Shown here: piece by piece, positions 6,701 through 7,098 of the stretch | Numbering within the stretch: position 1 is the first letter of the stretch | Layout of the letters: every line of letters starts with the position of its first letter | Assembly (NCBI GenBank): GCA_947458985.1 | Contig: CANHBA010000115.1 | Coordinates: forward strand, 1-7,098 | Direction of reading: 5' to 3' | Length of the DNA stretch: 7,098 bases | Origin: Flavobacteriales bacterium | Lineage (GTDB): Bacteria > Bacteroidota > Bacteroidia > Flavobacteriales_D > Crocinitomicaceae | Notes under the pieces: model-generated | What the model saw: only the letters and a program-made list of their open reading frames with translations | Databases searched by the model: none | Told to the model about the DNA's origin: nothing | Translations under genes and position numbers: made by a program

Positions 6701-6755
6701 AACTTTCAAATAATCATTGTTGAATTTCAAAGAAACTTTGTTGAATTTCAAAGAA
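6701..6755 (-). repeat. Tandem 21-bp palindromic repeat in the leader of the outer-membrane gene
   Basis: An exact 18-bp direct repeat lies at 6717-6734 and 6738-6755, a period of 21 bp. A third, degenerate copy (12 of 16 positions matching) runs from 6701 to 6716 right up to the ATG. Inside each full copy is TTGAATTTCAA (6720-6730 and 6741-6751), an inverted repeat TTGAA-N-TTCAA. The 21-bp spacing is two helical turns, so both sites would face the same side of the DNA. This looks like tandem operator sites or a repeated leader element. The period is also seven codons, so the upstream frame stays open through it. Confidence 0.6.
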
Positions 6756-6846
6756 TCATAGTTGCGCTGCTGTTAATTATAACAATTTCGCGACCCAAAA
6801 AGTTACAACTACAATAGGTATAAATCACCTGGTGTAATAATTGGTC

Positions 6847-6879
6847 AAAAAAAAAGCCCCACATTACTGTGAGGCTTTT
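6847..6879 (-). terminator. Intrinsic terminator of the rRNA operon
   Basis: On the minus strand, directly after 5S rRNA, a 12-bp stem (6868-6879 with 6852-6863, one G-U pair) closes a 4-nt loop and is followed by a run of nine T in total (6855-6847). The plus strand has the same hairpin but only four T after it, so termination in that direction should be weak. Confidence 0.92.
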
Positions 6880-6883
6880 AAAA

Positions 6884-6994
6884 TCGGCATCGACTTACTC
6901 TCCCACGATCAAAACCGCAGTACCATCAGCGCAAGCAGGCTTAACTTCTCTGTTCGAAATGGGAAGAGGTGGACCGTGCTGCTATAGACACCCA
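6884..6994 (-). rRNA. rrf: 5S ribosomal RNA
   Basis: The minus strand carries a complete 5S rRNA of about 111 nt. The hallmark loop C/helix III region reads CCATTTCGAACAGAGAAG followed by TTAAGCC, then GATGGTACTGC and GGGAGAGTA. The two ends pair to form helix I (UGGGUGUC with GAUGCCGA, one mismatch). The exact ends are uncertain by a few bases. It lies about 80 bases downstream of the 23S tail and is followed by the operon terminator, which gives the standard 16S-23S-5S order with transcription toward lower coordinates. Confidence 0.93.
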
Positions 6995-7002
6995 AAACTG
7001 AT

Positions 7003-7026
7003 GTTGGTTTCCAATGGAGGACCAAC
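7003..7026 (-). other. Hairpin in the 23S-5S spacer, likely rRNA processing stem
   Basis: GTTGGT at 7003-7008 pairs with ACCAAC at 7021-7026, and after a 2-nt bulge CC (7011-7012) pairs with GG (7019-7020). This makes an 8-bp stem with a 6-nt loop, ending about 8 nt before the 5S 5' end. Stems in this position are commonly processed by RNases during rRNA maturation. That role is inferred from position only. Confidence 0.4.
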
Positions 7027-7074
7027 GAATGGATATATCGGACGATTGAAGTAGTAATAAAAAGAAGTAACAAG

Positions 7075-7098
7075 TTAGTAAGTCTACGGGTAATTAGT
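7075..7098 (-). rRNA. rrl: 23S ribosomal RNA, extreme 3' end (partial)
   Basis: Read on the minus strand, the window begins with ACTAATTACCCGTAGACTTA. This aligns with the universal 23S 3' end (E. coli ACTAATGAACCGTGAGGCTTAACC). Only about 24 nt lie in the window; the rest of the gene continues beyond 7098. The mature 3' end is uncertain by a few bases. Confidence 0.8.

Noticed and set aside
6701..6751. Extended N-terminus of the outer-membrane protein starting at 6751
   Set aside because: The codon at 6751 is TTG, the extra 17 residues are encoded by the tandem repeat, and they would sit in front of a normal signal peptide. ATG 6700 is the better start.
6752..6846. Promoter for the outer-membrane gene (TATAAT-like at about 6775-6782, minus strand)
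   Set aside because: There is no TAnnTTTG match and no well-spaced -33 TTG. The stretch is A/T-rich, so a TATAAT match is expected by chance. Nothing else was identified in this gap.
6869..7054. 61-codon open frame on the plus strand near the right end
   Set aside because: It lies antisense to 5S rRNA and the rRNA spacer and has no protein-like features.

Overview
The window looks like a chromosomal segment from a member of the Bacteroidota, most likely the Flavobacteriales or a related marine or freshwater lineage. Four things point there: a C-terminal type IX secretion (T9SS) sorting domain, extracellular repeats of the GC-x-DP-x-x-C-NYNP type, two promoter -7 boxes matching the Bacteroidota consensus TAnnTTTG, and no Shine-Dalgarno sequences in front of the genes. 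The 5S rRNA and the 23S tail also have a Bacteroidota-like appearance. This is inferred from sequence features, not from a database search.

Layout. (1) 71-2407 (+) is a large secreted surface protein: signal peptide, seven delta-60 propeller repeats, five Cys-rich repeats and a T9SS sorting domain. One in-frame TGA at 938-940 splits it into two open frames, 71-940 and 968-2407. (2) 2407-3027 (+) is a small serine alpha/beta hydrolase whose ATG overlaps the stop of the surface protein (TAATG). (3) 3029-4297 (-) is a dicarboxylate/amino acid:cation symporter, convergent with the hydrolase with one base between them. (4) 4298-4388 is a short divergent promoter region with a -7 box on each strand. 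(5) 4389-6029 (+) is the carboxyltransferase (beta) subunit of a biotin-dependent acyl-CoA carboxylase, closest in motifs to methylcrotonyl-CoA carboxylase. (6) 6026-6700 (-) is a signal-peptide-bearing, probably outer-membrane protein whose stop codon shares a TTAA with the carboxylase stop. A tandem palindromic repeat lies directly in front of its ATG. (7) 6847-7098 (-) is the end of an rRNA operon: the 3' tip of 23S, a short spacer, 5S rRNA and a strong intrinsic terminator.

The genes do not form an obvious single pathway. The symporter and carboxylase are divergently transcribed metabolic genes (organic acid or amino acid uptake; branched-chain acyl-CoA carboxylation). The surface protein and hydrolase form a likely two-gene transcription unit. 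No mobile element, CRISPR array, defence system or tRNA was seen, and I did not find an undescribed multi-gene system. The most notable points are the nonsense codon sitting exactly on the invariant glycine of a propeller repeat, and the 21-bp-spaced palindromes upstream of the outer-membrane gene.
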